NCBI GenBank assembly: GCA_016182705.1
Contig: JACPGA010000199.1
Span: 1-6,938, forward strand
DNA length: 6,938 nucleotides
From: Deltaproteobacteria bacterium
Lineage (GTDB): Bacteria; Desulfobacterota; GWC2-55-46
Direction: 5' to 3'
A model generated the notes under the pieces. It was not told the origin of the DNA, made no database searches, and was given only the letters and a program-made list of their open reading frames with translations. This document shows positions 6,678-6,938 of this stretch, piece after piece (position 1 is the first letter of the stretch; each line of letters opens with the position of its first letter). Position numbers and translations under genes: made by a program.

Positions 6678-6685
6678 CTTGTGAT

Positions 6686-6883
6686 ATGTCTCGAAATAAT
6701 TTAAAAAAGATAAGAGAAGGGATGCTCCTCAGTAAATCCGAGTTGGCCAGGAAGGCCAGCGTGTCGCCTCTTACCATCGACAGGATCGAAAAAGGATATC
6801 CTTGCAGGATGGAGACCAAGCGCAAGATAATCCAGGCGCTCGGTTTCAAGGTCGCCGAAAAGGGCAAGATTTTTCTGGATTGA
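6686..6883 (+). CDS. small Cro/C1 (XRE)-type HTH DNA-binding protein
   Basis: The product has 65 residues and is almost entirely one HTH domain. Residues 5-13 (NLKKIREGM) form helix 1. SKSELARKASVSPLTIDRIEKG (about 17-38) is the helix-turn-helix, with A21 and the turn before S28 in the usual places. The next helix is METKRKIIQALGF. The end, VAEKGKIFLD, resembles the tail of other single-domain XRE proteins. There is no sensor or oligomerisation domain. It lies 256 bases after pilX, with its own predicted promoter and operator-like repeats, and 10 bases before the probable pilM. It is therefore likely to be co-transcribed with the assembly genes and may regulate them or itself; that role is inferred from position. 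The first codons are more AT-rich than the rest of the gene. The start at 6686 is supported by a good ribosome binding site. Confidence 0.85.
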   Translation: MSRNNLKKIREGMLLSKSELARKASVSPLTIDRIEKGYPCRMETKRKIIQALGFKVAEKGKIFLD

Positions 6884-6893
6884 CGGGGGTGTA

Positions 6894-6938
6894 ATGATTT
6901 TACCATTCGCGAGGAAGCGTGATGCCGTTGCCTTCGAC
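6894..6938 (+). CDS. pilM: probable PilM, type IV pilus assembly ATPase-like protein (5' end only)
   Basis: ATG 6894 is preceded by a GGGGG ribosome binding site (6885-6889) and opens a frame that runs off the right edge after 15 codons: MILPFARKRDAVAFD. A short basic start (ARKR) followed by a V-A-F-D strand is how PilM proteins begin, leading into the actin-like phosphate loop (typically G-L-D-I-G-S-S), which would fall just beyond the window. PilM is a cytoplasmic actin-fold protein that binds the PilN N-terminus and links the PilC/PilB platform to PilNOPQ. Its position after a minor-pilin cluster and an HTH gene supports the call. Only 15 residues are visible, so another protein starting in a similar way is not excluded. 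Confidence 0.65.
   Translation, partial: MILPFARKRDAVAFD

Larger units (their letters stand above)
6430..6685. other. non-coding gap between pilX and the HTH gene
   Basis: These 256 bases show no convincing gene on either strand. They contain, in order, the tail of a terminator-like hairpin, a GC-rich patch at about 6488-6513 (GGCGGCGGCCCGGGGCGCGG), an AT-rich stretch with direct and inverted repeats at 6516-6547, a promoter at 6565-6593, and an AT-rich leader with a T7 run at 6652-6658. The layout is that of a regulatory region for the downstream HTH gene. Confidence 0.7.

Noticed and set aside
6635..6685. TTG 6635 extension of the HTH protein by 17 residues
   Set aside because: The added residues fit no HTH family pattern and have no ribosome binding site. 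ATG 6686 has AGGTG 8 bases upstream.
6625..6906. 93-codon - strand frame over the HTH gene
   Set aside because: The + strand frame has a clear HTH domain and ribosome binding site. The antisense product has no family features.

Overview
The window carries part of a type IV pilus (T4P) gene cluster, read entirely on the + strand. In order it holds the 3' end of a GspH/FimT-type minor pilin, a PilV-type minor pilin, a very large PilW-type minor pilin with a fibronectin-III (FN3)-like passenger, a PilX-type minor pilin, a 256-base non-coding gap, a small Cro/C1-type helix-turn-helix (HTH) protein, and the first 15 codons of what is probably pilM. Nothing in the sequence looks like a mobile element, RNA gene or CRISPR array.

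The minor-pilin genes are very tightly packed: the first stop codon overlaps the pilV start by one base, pilV and pilW are 3 bases apart, and the probable pilX start lies 5 bases after the pilW stop. They should be co-transcribed from a promoter upstream of the window. A weak terminator-like hairpin follows pilX. The gap then changes abruptly from a GC-rich patch to an AT-rich stretch that holds an 11-base direct repeat with a 21-base period, inverted repeats and a good sigma70-type promoter. That promoter should drive the HTH gene and pilM, so the cluster probably has two transcription units: minor pilins, and HTH plus assembly platform.

The order fimT-like/pilV/pilW/pilX next to pilM fits a diderm Gram-negative bacterium. 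The sequence is fairly GC-rich, with frequent AGG (Arg) and ATA (Ile) codons. Together these suggest a Desulfobacterota- or Nitrospirota-like lineage, but this is an inference and I cannot name a genus.

Functionally, the four minor pilins would be inserted into the inner membrane, cleaved and methylated by PilD, and assembled into the complex that primes and caps the pilus. PilM would start the PilMNOP inner-membrane alignment complex. The outstanding gene is pilW. Its pilin domain is about 205 residues, followed by roughly 1250 residues of repeated beta-sandwich-like modules with a recurring cysteine pattern, and by acidic loops that could bind calcium. A pilW this large could place an adhesive stalk on the pilus tip, the role usually given to PilY1, which is not seen in this window. 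A 7-C/7-G homopolymer palindrome in the middle of pilW is a possible on/off switch or sequencing-error hot spot.
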